A stretch of DNA of 64,000 nucleotides from the NCBI RefSeq assembly GCF_001921215.1, contig NZ_MSIF01000012.1:62001-126000 (forward strand), written 5' to 3'. Below, piece after piece: positions 1 to 9,600 of this stretch (position 1 is its first letter; every line of letters starts with the position of its first letter). The translations under genes and the position numbers were made by a program. This DNA is from Actinophytocola xinjiangensis. Its GTDB lineage: Bacteria > Actinomycetota > Actinomycetes > Mycobacteriales > Pseudonocardiaceae. The notes below the pieces were generated by a model, which ran no database searches, was not told the origin of the DNA, and saw nothing but the letters and a program-made list of their open reading frames with translations.

Positions 1-462
1 AAGGTGGACGAACGTCAACGTGCCCACCAGCTGGCTCGCCACCGCCGCACCGGCCAGCGCCACCCCGACCGCGTGCCGCCCCGCCTGCCACACCACCATC
101 GCCGCGCCCAGCGCCCCCACGACGGTCAGCGGCGGCCAGCACGCGCTCACGGCCAACACCAACCGGAACGTCAGGTCGTTGCTGACCAGGTCGGGTGTCA
201 CCCCGGCCTCCCGGAGGTTCGCGGGCACCGCGCACGCCGCGCCGGCCAGCAGCAGCACCGGCCAGCCGCGCGCCGGCGCCAGCCGCCAGACGAGCAGCGC
301 GAGCACCGCCGCCACCACCGGCGGCCACGCCGGCAGCCCGCCGAACTCGACACTGCTCACCAGCGTGCTCAGTCCGCCGGCGGAGGTGTTGAGGGCGAGC
401 AGGAGAAGGCTGCCCACCGCGGCGACGATCACCAGGTACGGGCGTCTGACGGCGTCCGGCAT
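1..462 (-). CDS. Hypothetical multi-pass membrane protein, 3' part cut by the window edge
   Basis: A reading frame runs from an ATG at 462 off the left edge of the window, giving 154 codons without a stop. GGGGGAA lies just upstream of the ATG and is a good ribosome-binding site. The product is rich in Ala, Val and Leu and shows about four hydrophobic segments. The first is near residues 8-24 ([15 protein letters not shown]); the others lie near 44-57, 65-75 and 98-118. I recognise no family. It lies downstream of the IclR gene on the same strand with a gap of 55 nt and may be co-transcribed with it. Its function cannot be inferred from what is visible. Confidence 0.6.
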   Translation of the reverse strand, partial: MPDAVRRPYLVIVAAVGSLLLLALNTSAGGLSTLVSSVEFGGLPAWPPVVAAVLALLVWRLAPARGWPVLLLAGAACAVPANLREAGVTPDLVSNDLTFRLVLAVSACWPPLTVVGALGAAMVVWQAGRHAVGVALAGAAVASQLVGTLTFVHL

Positions 463-517
463 CGTGGTTCCCCCAGGATTGTCCACCCGATCGGGCGAGC
501 ATCATGGCACGGGCGGG

Positions 518-1276
518 TCAGCCCGGGAACCCCAACCGGTCACTGATCTCGTCGGCGCCGTCGATGAGCGTGGTGGCCCGCTCGTGCAGCACCGTCTCGG
601 TCAGCCGGTGCGCCGGACCGGACGCGCTGAGCGCCGCGAACACGTTGCCCTCCGGGTCGCGGACCGGTGCGGCGACCGCGTTGAGCCCCACCTCGTACTC
701 CTCGACCGTCACCGCGTAGCCGCGCCGCTGGACCGTCTCCAGGTGTTCGGCCAGCTGGTGGCCGGTGGTGATGGTGTTGCGGGTGAACCGGCGCATGTCG
801 CGGGACATCAGCTCGGCGCGGCGCCGGGCGGTGCGGTGGGCGAGCAGGACCTTGCCGCTGGAGGTGGCGTGCAGCGGGGTGAGCAGCCCCACCCAGTCCG
901 CGCAGCCGCCGCCGACCTGGTCCAGGTTCACCGCGTACCGGGCCTGCGCCACCGCGATGTTCACCGTCTCGCCGAGCTCGCCGGCCAGGCGTTCGCACAC
1001 CGGACGCCCCCGGCGGGTGATCTCCAACCCGCCGGACACCGCCCCGGCCAGCCGCACCACCCCGAACCCCAGCCGGTAGCGCCCCCGATCCTGCGACTGC
1101 TCGACCAGCCCACGCCGCTCCAGCGCGTTGAGCAGGCGAAACGCCGTCGACTTGTGCACCCCCAGCTCGGTGGCGACCTCGCTGACGCCGCCGTCGCCCT
1201 CCCGCGCCAGGATCTCCAGCACGCTGATCGCCCGGTCGACCGCCTGCACGCCGGTGCCGGTCCTCGTGACGCTCAT
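518..1276 (-). CDS. IclR-family transcriptional regulator, divergent from sdaA
   Basis: The 252-residue product has an N-terminal winged helix-turn-helix (about residues 8-65, with the core [16 protein letters not shown]) and a C-terminal IclR effector-binding domain (about 80-245, with [10 protein letters not shown] and [11 protein letters not shown]). Both length and layout are typical of the family. The start is the ATG at 1276. Only 27 bp separate it from the start of the L-serine dehydratase gene on the other strand. IclR proteins usually repress or activate a divergent catabolic operon, so control of serine breakdown is the likely role; the inducer is unknown. The family call is firm, while the target rests on position alone. 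Confidence 0.9.
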   Translation of the reverse strand: MSVTRTGTGVQAVDRAISVLEILAREGDGGVSEVATELGVHKSTAFRLLNALERRGLVEQSQDRGRYRLGFGVVRLAGAVSGGLEITRRGRPVCERLAGELGETVNIAVAQARYAVNLDQVGGGCADWVGLLTPLHATSSGKVLLAHRTARRRAELMSRDMRRFTRNTITTGHQLAEHLETVQRRGYAVTVEEYEVGLNAVAAPVRDPEGNVFAALSASGPAHRLTETVLHERATTLIDGADEISDRLGFPG

Positions 1277-1303
1277 GGGCCGCACTATAGGCAGACCTAC
1301 GAT
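1277..1303. promoter_or_regulatory. Divergent promoter/operator region, IclR gene and sdaA
   Basis: The 27 bp between the two divergent start codons contain TATAGG at 1286-1291, a -10-like hexamer about 13 nt before the sdaA GTG. The sdaA leader must therefore be very short, and the regulator's own site must overlap the first codons of one or both genes. No clear palindrome is visible. Confidence 0.4.
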
Positions 1304-2677
1304 GTGCCCGTGACCATCAGCGTGTTCGACCTGTTCAGCATCGGTATCGGACCGTCCAGTTCGCACACCGTCGGCCCGATGCGCGCGGCGCGCACGTTCG
1401 TCGACGGGCTCGCGGCCGACGGACTGCTGGACTCCACCCGCTCGGTGCGCGCCGAGCTGTTCGGTTCGCTGGGCGCCACCGGCCACGGGCACGGCAGCGA
1501 CCGGGCGGTCCTGCTCGGCCTGGAGGGCGCCGACCCGGAGACCGTCGACACCGACTCGGTGACCGAGCGGGTCGACCGGCTGCGCGCCGCGCGCCGGGTG
1601 AGCCTGGCCGGCAGCCGGGAGATCGCGTTCGACCCGGACACCGACCTCGTGCTGCACCGGCGCCGCAGCCTGCCGGCCCACCCCAACGGCATGCGGTTCC
1701 ACGCCCGCGGCGAGGGCTGGGAGCGCGAACGCACCTACTACTCGGTCGGCGGCGGGTTCGTCGTCGACGAGCAGGCCCAGGGCGCCGACCGGATCAAGGT
1801 CGACGACACCGAGGTCGCCCACCCGTTCCGCACCGGCGCCGAACTGCTCGCCCACTGCCGGCGTACCGGCCTGGCGATCAGCGACATCCTGCTGGCCAAC
1901 GAGACCTCCTGGCGCGGCCACGCCGAGATCACCGCCGGCCTTGACCGGATCTGGGAGGTCATGCGCGAGTGCGTGCAGCGGGGCTGCACCCGCGACGGCG
2001 TGCTGCCCGGCGGGCTGAAGGTCCGCCGCCGCGCGCGGGAACTGCATGAGCGGCTCTGCGCGGAACCCGAGTCGCCGGACCCGCTGCGGGTGATGGACTG
2101 GGTGAACCTGTACGCACTCGCGGTGAACGAGGAGAACGCGTCCGGCGGGCGGGTGGTCACCGCGCCGACCAACGGCGCGGCCGGCATCATCCCGTCGGTC
2201 CTGCACTACTACGACCGGTTCGTGCCAGGGGCGTCGGCGCAGGGCGTGCGCCGGTTCCTGCTCACCGCCGGCGCGATCGGCGTGATCTACAAGGAGAACG
2301 CGTCGATCTCCGGTGCCGAGGTCGGCTGCCAGGGCGAGGTCGGCTCGGCCTGCTCGATGGCCGCCGGGGCGTTGTGCGAGGTGCTCGGCGGCACCCCCGA
2401 GCAGGTGGAGAACGCCGCCGAGATCGGCATGGAGCACAACCTGGGCCTGACCTGCGACCCGGTGGGCGGCCTGGTGCAGATCCCGTGCATCGAACGCAAC
2501 GCGATGGCCGCGGTGAAGGCGATCAACGCCGCCCGAATGGCCATGCACGGCGACGGCAACCAGGTGGTCTCCCTGGACAAGGTGATCAAGACCATGCGGG
2601 AGACCGGGCGGGACATGAAGGTCAAGTACAAGGAGACCGCCCGCGGCGGGTTGGCCGTCAACGTCATCGAGTGCTGA
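1304..2677 (+). CDS. sdaA: L-serine ammonia-lyase (L-serine dehydratase), iron-sulfur type
   Basis: This enzyme deaminates L-serine to pyruvate and ammonia in the cytosol and uses an oxygen-sensitive 4Fe-4S cluster. The 457-residue product is a single chain fusing the beta domain (start [18 protein letters not shown]) with the alpha domain. The alpha domain carries the cysteines expected to hold the cluster, in [13 protein letters not shown] and [14 protein letters not shown]. This matches the one-chain SdaA/SdaB form of proteobacteria and actinobacteria. The first codon is GTG at 1304; a second in-frame GTG at 1310 is equally possible, and no strong Shine-Dalgarno sequence decides between them. 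The divergent IclR gene is the likely regulator. Confidence 0.95.
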   Translation: MPVTISVFDLFSIGIGPSSSHTVGPMRAARTFVDGLAADGLLDSTRSVRAELFGSLGATGHGHGSDRAVLLGLEGADPETVDTDSVTERVDRLRAARRVSLAGSREIAFDPDTDLVLHRRRSLPAHPNGMRFHARGEGWERERTYYSVGGGFVVDEQAQGADRIKVDDTEVAHPFRTGAELLAHCRRTGLAISDILLANETSWRGHAEITAGLDRIWEVMRECVQRGCTRDGVLPGGLKVRRRARELHERLCAEPESPDPLRVMDWVNLYALAVNEENASGGRVVTAPTNGAAGIIPSVLHYYDRFVPGASAQGVRRFLLTAGAIGVIYKENASISGAEVGCQGEVGSACSMAAGALCEVLGGTPEQVENAAEIGMEHNLGLTCDPVGGLVQIPCIERNAMAAVKAINAARMAMHGDGNQVVSLDKVIKTMRETGRDMKVKYKETARGGLAVNVIEC

Positions 2678-2700
2678 TCAACCCGCGCGGGCGGGGGCGG

Positions 2701-3924
2701 TCACCGGCGGGCGAAGTCCGGGGCGTGCTCGGGGCGCAGACCGATCGCCACCAGGTACGCGGGAATCGTGCGCAGTACGGGGAACATCCGGGTCATGGCC
2801 AGCGGGCCCTTGGGCAGGTGATCCCGTTCGCCGGTGATCACCGGGCCGATCACCACGCCCTGCAGGAACCGTTGCAGGGCCTGGGTGGCCGCGGTCGGCA
2901 GCCAGCGGCGACGCCGGATCCCGGCCAGGTGTGCCGCGTCGACGCGGCCGGTGCGCAGCGGTCCGGCGAGCAGGGCGGCGGTGGCGACGGCGTCCTGGAC
3001 GGCGACGTTGATGCCGACGCCGCCGATCGGGGACATCGCGTGCGCGGCGTCGCCGATCAGCAGCAGGCCGTCGGTGTGCCAGCGGTGGAGCCGGTTGAGC
3101 CGTACGTCGAGCATCTTGACCTCGTCCAGCGAGGTGATGGTGTCGACCCGGTCGGCGACCTCGGGGGCGAGGGCGGCGATCCTGGCGCGGAAGCGTTCGA
3201 CGCCCTCGGCGCGCAGGGCGGCGTCGTCGCCCTTCTTCAGGAAGTAGGCGACCTGGTAGTAGTCGCCCCGGTTGATCAGGATGACGAACTCGTTGCCGCG
3301 CACGTGGGCCTGGATGCCGCTGACCTCGCCGCCCTGTTCGGGGCGGGGCAGGCGGAACCACCAGACGTCGAACGGGACGGGGAACTCCTTGGCGTGTAGG
3401 CCGATCTGGTCGCGCAGCAGCGAGGTGCGGCCGTCGCAGGCGACGGTCAGGTCGGCCCTGATCTCGCCCTCGGTGCCCTCGGCGGTGCGGTAGCGGGCGC
3501 CGACGACCCGGCTGCCCTCCCGGATCACCTCGGTGACCTGGGTGTTCATCCGCAGGGTGAAGGTCGGCTCCTGCTTGGCCGCGTCGGCCAGCAGGTCGAG
3601 GAAGTCCCACTGGGGGACGGTGGCGACGTAGTTGTAGGGCGGACGCAGCCGGGTGAACTCGCCGATCACCGCGACGCCGCCGGCCGGGTCGGGGAACGCG
3701 ATCCGTTCCAGGCGGCTCTGTGGCAGGGCCCGGAACTCGGCGCCGAGGCCGAGTTCGTCGAGCAGCCGGACGGTCGAGGCGTGCACGGTGTCGCCGCGGA
3801 AGTCGCGCAGGAAGTCGCCGTGCTTCTCCAGGACCTGGACCTCGACGCCGGCGCGGGCGAGCAGCAGGCCGAGCACCATCCCGGCGGGACCGCCGCCGAC
3901 GACCAGGCAGGTTGTCCTCTCCAT
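2701..3924 (-). CDS. FAD-dependent aromatic monooxygenase-type oxidoreductase (PHBH fold)
   Basis: The 407-residue product has the three fingerprints of class A flavoprotein monooxygenases. These are the N-terminal dinucleotide-binding motif ([19 protein letters not shown], about residues 6-24), the DG motif ([13 protein letters not shown]) and the GD motif ([19 protein letters not shown]). Such enzymes use NAD(P)H and O2 to hydroxylate aromatic or other substrates; the substrate here is unknown. The frame is open as far as 4200, but the ATG at 3924 is preceded by GGAGGGG at good spacing and directly starts the flavin-binding strand. The gene is convergent with sdaA and ends 23 nt from it. 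Confidence 0.88.
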   Translation of the reverse strand: MERTTCLVVGGGPAGMVLGLLLARAGVEVQVLEKHGDFLRDFRGDTVHASTVRLLDELGLGAEFRALPQSRLERIAFPDPAGGVAVIGEFTRLRPPYNYVATVPQWDFLDLLADAAKQEPTFTLRMNTQVTEVIREGSRVVGARYRTAEGTEGEIRADLTVACDGRTSLLRDQIGLHAKEFPVPFDVWWFRLPRPEQGGEVSGIQAHVRGNEFVILINRGDYYQVAYFLKKGDDAALRAEGVERFRARIAALAPEVADRVDTITSLDEVKMLDVRLNRLHRWHTDGLLLIGDAAHAMSPIGGVGINVAVQDAVATAALLAGPLRTGRVDAAHLAGIRRRRWLPTAATQALQRFLQGVVIGPVITGERDHLPKGPLAMTRMFPVLRTIPAYLVAIGLRPEHAPDFARR

Positions 3925-4338
3925 GACCCCTCCAGTATTCATCACATGTTGAATAACTCCAGGATGCACACGTCCGACGCCCGCGTCAAGGGGCCGGCCG
4001 GAGGAGCGCGGGGAGCCCGACGGGCGGAATCCTCGAAACAGGTTCCCCGGAATTGTCGGAGAATTGTCGTTGATTTCCGGCCGTCTTCTGGGGACACTTC
4101 TGGTGTGCACCGAGGACGGTTCGACGAGGATTCCCCGGCGGTGTCGGGTCCGGGTCGATGTGTGTCTCATTGGGCCGTTCGTGGCCAGTTGCTGACACAT
4201 CCGTAACGCGGGACTGACAACCAGCGATACAGCCTAATCAGCGGCCGCTGGAGTCTCGCTCACTTAATCGTGACAGAAGCTCGACTATCACCTCGTTAGC
4301 CGAATCGGCGGAGGGCGGCCACGGCCTAGCCTCTCCTG
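3925..4338. other. Intergenic region with divergent promoters
   Basis: This 414-nt stretch separates the minus-strand monooxygenase from the plus-strand HAD gene and is less GC-rich than its neighbours. The only promoter element I can point to is TAGCCT at 4327-4332, seven nt before the HAD ATG. The monooxygenase frame continues open to 4200, but that part is Arg/Ser/Pro-rich and looks non-coding. I see no RNA gene or repeat in it. Confidence 0.5.
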
Positions 4339-5178
4339 ATGACCTTTGGGCTTGTGCCGTTCCCGACCGGCGCCACCTCGGCTGCTCGCAGGCTGGCGCG
4401 CGCGGGAGGAATATCGCACCAGCCCGCCACAATTCACGCCGTCTGTCTCGACATCGACGACACACTCGTCGACTTCACCGCGACCGCCCGAAAGGCCCTT
4501 TCGGACATGATCGGTCGCGACGACATGTGGTTGAAATGGCAACGAACCACCGACGAGCACGTGGCGAAGGTCGTCGCCGGGGATCTCGCCTACGAGGACA
4601 TGCACGAGGCAAGAACCAAGGCGTTCATGGCCGATCTCGGCGCCCTGCTGGACGACGATCTGGTGGCCGTGCTGGAGCGCCGGCGCAGTACCCAGCTGCG
4701 CACCACCTGGCGGCTGTTCGAGGACACCCTGCCGTGCCTGGACTGGCTGCGCGCCGCCGGACTCAAGCTGGCCGCTGTGACCAACGCCTCAGGGGCGCAC
4801 CAGCGGACCAAACTGGAGCGTCTGGGCATCGGCCGCTTCTTCGACACCGTGCTCATCGCCGGGGAACTCGGCGCCGCCAAGCCCGACCCGGTGATCTTCC
4901 ACACGGCCTGCTCGCGGATGGACGTCGATCCCGACCAGACCCTGCACGTCGGCGACCTCCTGGAAGCCGACGCCCTCGGCGCCCGCGACGCCGGCCTGCA
5001 CGGCGTCTGGCTCAACCGCTCACTGGACGACGCCCGGCCGGCCACCGGCATCGCCATGATCGAGACCCTCGCCGACCTGCCCGAACTGCTGGTCACCGAG
5101 TACCGGACGCCCACGCTGGCTGTCACCGGACCCCTGTCAGGGGGAGCCGATTTCCGGTCGGCACGGGGTGTGGTCTAA
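4339..5178 (+). CDS. HAD-superfamily hydrolase (phosphatase-like)
   Basis: All haloacid dehalogenase motifs are visible in this 279-residue product. Motif I is CLDIDDTLVDF, with Asp38 as nucleophile and Asp40 as acid/base; motif II is the Thr/Asn of AAVTNASG; motif III is the Lys of GAAKPDP; motif IV is HVGDLLEAD. A helical cap lies between motifs I and II. The specificity is unknown, but members of this subgroup hydrolyse small phosphate esters. The first about 30 residues precede the fold. The ATG lies seven nt after a TAGCCT hexamer and lacks a Shine-Dalgarno sequence, so translation may be leaderless. The last about 20 residues are low complexity. Confidence 0.88.
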   Translation: MTFGLVPFPTGATSAARRLARAGGISHQPATIHAVCLDIDDTLVDFTATARKALSDMIGRDDMWLKWQRTTDEHVAKVVAGDLAYEDMHEARTKAFMADLGALLDDDLVAVLERRRSTQLRTTWRLFEDTLPCLDWLRAAGLKLAAVTNASGAHQRTKLERLGIGRFFDTVLIAGELGAAKPDPVIFHTACSRMDVDPDQTLHVGDLLEADALGARDAGLHGVWLNRSLDDARPATGIAMIETLADLPELLVTEYRTPTLAVTGPLSGGADFRSARGVV

Positions 5179-5234
5179 CATCTGTTCCCGTCACTACGGA
5201 CAGTGAGTCGCAAGCTCCTGGGCCGCCGTGACAT

Positions 5235-5306
5235 TGGGGTATGGTGTAATTGGCAGCACGACTGATTCTGGTTCAGTTAGTCTAGGTTCGAGTCCTGGTA
5301 CCCCAG
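5235..5306 (+). tRNA. tRNA-Gln (anticodon CUG)
   Basis: This is a 72-nt cloverleaf. The acceptor stem TGGGGTA pairs with TACCCCA and is followed by discriminator G5306. The anticodon stem ACTGA/TCAGT encloses the loop TTCTGGT, with anticodon CTG at 5268-5270. The T-arm contains GGTTCGAGTCC. It is followed 43 nt later by tRNA-Glu, a common actinobacterial tandem. No CCA is encoded. Confidence 0.97.
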
Positions 5307-5349
5307 CGGAGAGAACGAAATCACCAGCTGATAAGGTTCTCCCGATCCT

Positions 5350-5422
5350 GGCCCCGTCGTCTAGCGGCCTAGGACGCCGCCCTCTCAAGGCGGTAGCGCG
5401 GGTTCAAATCCCGTCGGGGCTA
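5350..5422 (+). tRNA. tRNA-Glu (anticodon CUC)
   Basis: This is a 73-nt cloverleaf. The acceptor GGCCCCG pairs with CGGGGCT (G1-U72 wobble) and the discriminator is A5422. The anticodon stem CCGCC/GGCGG encloses the loop CTCTCAA, with anticodon CTC at 5384-5386. The T-arm contains GGTTCAAATCC. A perfect hairpin begins seven nt downstream. Confidence 0.97.
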
Positions 5423-5428
5423 CATCCA

Positions 5429-5466
5429 GTCATGGTGGCGTTGACCTGTGTCAACGCCACCATGAC
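5429..5466 (+). terminator. Perfect 17-bp hairpin after the tRNA pair
   Basis: Positions 5429-5445 are exactly complementary to 5450-5466, with a CTGT loop, and TTGTTT follows. The position directly behind tRNA-Glu indicates the terminator of the tRNA operon. Confidence 0.85.
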
Positions 5467-5739
5467 TTGTTTCTGCGGCACTGCCGGCGGGGCCCGACAG
5501 GGTTCGCGTGGAATGCCTCGTGGAACGAACGCCGGCGAGCGGCTATCCACAAAGGACTGTTGGTGGAACGGGCTGTGCCCTGCGGGTCGACCGGCTCGTC
5601 CTTCGGTGGCCCGGCGTCGTCGTCGAACGGTTGCCGGGCGATCCAGGACCCGGCTGGTGGACGAGTGGTTGCGAGCCGGACCGTGCCGGACGGGGTGCTG
5701 TGACCGCGTGCCTGCCCTGTCGTGAGCCGTGCACGCTGG

Positions 5740-6303
5740 GGCCGCCGGTGGACGCGGTCCGACGCGGTACCGCAGAGGTGGACGGTCTGCGGTTGACCGA
5801 ACCCCACCGTGCGGGCCAGGCGGGCGGTGCTGGCCATGTGGCGGACCGAGGCCGTGGGCGACCTGCACCGGGCGGTGGTGCGCACGCTGCGGGAGGTGGC
5901 CGACGGTCCAGGGGTGGATCATCGGCAACGGGCGGAGATCCGCTACGGGCTGGGCAGACTCCTGGTGCGGTAGGACGAGTACGAGGCCGGTGACGCCGAA
6001 CTGGAGCGCGCGGCGAGTGGGTTGGCGCACGACCCGGCCACCGCCGGGTCGGTCATGACCTACCTCGCGTGGCCGCTGACCACCCCGTGGCCGGCTTCCC
6101 GGCACCGGTACTGGTTACGCAGGGCGACAGCACTGCTGCCGCAGGGTGCGAGCGTCCGGCGTCAGTCTCGAACCATCGCGACCCAGCTCAGCTCGGCCAT
6201 GCGCAAGCTGGGCGTGCCGTCGCGGACCGCGCTGGCTGTGACGGTCCTCCGGGACGGCCGCCATCTGGCGGGCGCCGACTGGTCCGTTCGGGCGTGTACC
6301 TGA
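5740..6303 (+). pseudogene. Remnant of a LuxR-family regulator (large ATPase/TPR type)
   Basis: From 5821 to the TGA at 6301 one frame reads as degraded LuxR-type protein. A TPR-like stretch (RAVLAMWRTEAVGDLHRAVV, then DEYEAGDAELERAASGL) is interrupted by an in-frame TAG at 5971. The frame ends in a recognisable second half of a LuxR helix-turn-helix (SSAMRKLGVPSRTALAVTVL). Upstream, protein-like sequence (EVDGLRLTEPHRA) continues in another frame across about 5770-5810, which points to a frameshift near 5815. The first half of the helix-turn-helix is also garbled. The gene therefore carries at least one stop, one frameshift and an internal loss. I see nothing certain in 5467-5740, though more of the same gene may be hidden there. 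Confidence 0.65.
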
Positions 6304-6413
6304 CGTGTCCCGGTCATCGACCGGTGTTCTTTCAGCATTCCGACTGATCGCAACGGCGGTCCTCTCGTCGACGCTGAGGCCTGACCGAGCACCCGATCGA
6401 GGAGGCAACCCAC

Positions 6414-6581
6414 ATGCCGCAGGATCGGCCGACCGACCCGGACGCGGCGGGCAGCGTGCCTGTCGAACCGCCGGCAGCGGACCCGGCCGAGCTGTCGAGC
6501 GCCGAGCCGGACCAGGTCACGGGCGCCGACGGGTCGGGTGCGCCGAAGCGAGGGCGACCCGAGGGCTTCGAACCGTTGTGA
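6414..6581 (+). CDS. Small acidic protein of 55 residues directly upstream of the subtilase
   Basis: A 56-codon frame starts at ATG 6414 after a near-perfect Shine-Dalgarno sequence (GAGGAGG at 6399-6405, spacing 8) and ends 35 nt before the subtilase start. The product begins MPQDRPTDPDAAG, is rich in Asp, Glu, Pro and Ala, has no signal peptide, and ends in a basic then aromatic tail (PKRGRPEGFEPL). I do not recognise a family. A short peptide encoded in front of a secreted protease could be a protease inhibitor or chaperone, a RiPP-like precursor, or unrelated. Strong start signals and high third-position GC support that it is real. Confidence 0.6.
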   Translation: MPQDRPTDPDAAGSVPVEPPAADPAELSSAEPDQVTGADGSGAPKRGRPEGFEPL

Positions 6582-6616
6582 GCCGACAACCCCGATGCCA
6601 TTTTTGGGAGTACGTA

Positions 6617-9600
6617 GTGAAGATGGGAAGTACCACAGTGAGACGCGGTGCCGCCGCGCTCGCCACGGCCGCAGCGCTGGCGGTGGCGGGCCCGGTGCCG
6701 GCGTCCTCCGCCGCACCGCCGACCGACAGCGGCGGTCTCGACAGCTCCGGCATGGACAAGCTGGCGTCCTCGTTGCTGACCGGGTTCGAGAAGTCGGGAG
6801 GCGCGTCGCAGGACTTCTGGGTGTCCTTCGACGACCGCGCGGACCTGACGGGCGCGGCCGAGATCGAGAACTGGGCCGAGCGGGGCCAGTTCGTGGTGGA
6901 CCGGTTACGGGACACGGCGAAGAAGGCTCAGGCCGACACGGTGTCCGCCTTGGACGCCGCCGGGGTGGACTACAAGTCCTACTGGGTCACCAACGCGATC
7001 CGGGTGCACGGCGGCGACATGACGCTGGCCGTGCGACTGGCCGGCGAGGCCGAGGTGGAACGCGTGTTCGCGCCCGTGGCCTACGAGCGTCACGAGCCGG
7101 TGGAGCAGAAGGTCACCGGGAACCGGCTGAATGCGGCCGAGGTCGTCGAGTGGGGCGTGTCCAACATCAAGGCCGACCAGGTGTGGGAGCGCTACGGCGT
7201 ACGCGGCGACGGGATCGTGGTCGCCAACATCGACAGCGGTGTGCAGTTCGACCACCCGGCGCTGGTCTCGTCGTACCGGGGGTACGACGCGGAGAAGGGC
7301 TCGTTCGACAACGACTACAACTGGTTGGACGTGTCGGGCTCGTCGTCGTATCCCAACGACGGGCACGGGCACGGCACGCACACCATGGGCACCATGGTCG
7401 GCGACGACGGCGCGGCCAACCGGACCGGTGTCGCGCCGGGCGCCAGGTGGATCGCGGCGAACGGCTGTTGCCCGTCGGACCAGGCGCTGATCGACTCGGC
7501 GCAGTGGATGCTCGCACCGACCAAGGTGGACGGTACGGCGCCCGACCCGGCGAAGCGGCCGCACGTGGTGAACAACTCGTGGGGCAGCGACGTGCCGACC
7601 AATGACCCGTTCATGGAGGACATCCTGACCTCGTGGGCGGACGCGGGGATCTTCGGTGTCTGGGCCAACGGCAACGACGGCGCGCTCGGTTGCGAGTCCT
7701 CGGGGACGCCGGGCAGCCGGACGATCAACTACTCGGTCGGCGCCTACGACTCCGCGAACGCGATCGCACCGTTCTCGGCGCGGGGACCGGGGCAGGACGG
7801 CGAGGTCAAGCCGAACATCACCGCGCCAGGCGTGAACGTGCGGTCCGCGATTCCTGGTAACCGCTACGGCACCATGTCCGGCACCTCGATGGCCACGCCA
7901 CACGTGGCGGGAGCCGTGGCCCTGCTGTGGTCGGCCGACCCGTCGCTGGTCGGCGACCTCGACCGCACCCGACAGCTTCTGGACGACACCGCGACGGACA
8001 CCGCCGACGACCAGTGCGGCGGCACCACCGACGACAACAACGTCTTCGGCGAGGGCCGGTTGGACGCGCTGGCGCTGGTGAGCGCCACGAACCAGGCCGA
8101 GCTCGGCGAGGTGACCGGCACGGTGACCCACGACGGGACCGGTGAGCCGGTGCGCGGCGCCGCCGTGCGGCTCACCTCCGGCGACCTGGTGCGCTCCGTG
8201 CGCACGGCCGACGACGGCTCCTACGGCGCGAACGTGCCGGTGGGGGAGTACCAGGCGACCGTGACCGCGTTCGGTTACGAGACGACCACGGTCGCCGTCA
8301 CCGTGACGGCCGGCCAGACCACGAACACCGACGTGCGCATGCCAGCGGTGAAGGGCTTCACGGTCTCCGGGAAGGTTCTGGACGAGGCGACCGGCAAGCC
8401 GTTGCCGGGCGCGAAGGTCACCGTCGCCGGCACCCGGTTCGCCACCACCACCGGCGCGGACGGCGGCTACTCCGTGCCGAACGTGCCGGGTCCGGCCAGC
8501 TACCTGCTCACCATCGACGGCGGACGATGCACGACCGGTCCGCTGCACCGCGGCATCGACCTGCGGGGTGATCTGACCGTGCCGACGATCAGGGCGCCGC
8601 GCCAGATCGACACCGCTATGGCGGATGGCTGGTGGGACGGTCCCTACGGATACAGCTGCGTCCAGGAACCGGTCGAGTGGATCGGCGGTGACACCGAGAT
8701 CGAGCCGCCGACCTCCACCTGGGGGGCGACGAAGCTGACGATGCCGTTCGGGTTCACCTACTACGGCCAGTACTTCGAGACGCTGTACGTGAACTCGCAC
8801 GGTATGGCGAGCTTCTCCAGCTACGGCGAGGAAACCAGGATCAACTTCGGAGTGAAGGCGTTCTACTCGACCTTCGTCGAAGATCCGGACTCGAAGATGT
8901 ACACCAGGTCGGCCGGGCAGGCGCCGAACCGCACGTTCACCGTGGAATGGCGTGAGCACGCGATGGCGAGCTACGCCGGGCTGGTCACGGCCGCGCTGAC
9001 CCTGCACGAGAACGGCGACATCGTGTTCGCGTACAAGGATCTCGATCCGAACAACCTGGGTGAGTTGGGTGCGGCGGCCGAGATCGGCCTTGAGTCGCCC
9101 AGCCCGGACCTCCAGGCCGGGAAGCCGAACGCGCTCACGCTGTCCCACTACGAGCCGGTGCTCAACGACGACTACCAGTACCACTTCTCGTTGCCGTCGG
9201 CCGGCACGGCCATCGGCAAGGTGACCGACCAGAAGACCGGCAAGCCGATCCCGGGGGCCACGGTCGACCTGTACGGCCCCACCGGCAAGTTGGTTCGTCG
9301 CCAGCTGACCGACGACGCCGGCCGGTACCGCGCCGAGTTGTTCACCGGTCAGCGCTACCGGATCACCGCGGTCGCCCCACCCGGGTTCACCGTGGTGTCC
9401 AGCAAGGACGTCACGACGACGGCCGACCGGGGGGTGATCACGGTCAACCACGCGTTGGGGTCCGGCGGTTTCGACGTCGGTCAACGAGAGCTGAGAATCC
9501 GTGCCGGGGACACGAAAGCCCTGCGCGTGACCAACAGCGGACGAGAACAGCTCGACTGGTACGCCACCGCGCGGGTGCCGGGGTCGGGTCCGGCGCCGGG

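Noticed and set aside
5390-5422. 3' end of tRNA-Glu as an integration (att) site
   Set aside because: I looked for a second copy of the tRNA 3' end downstream and found none in the window, and no integrase or phage gene is present.
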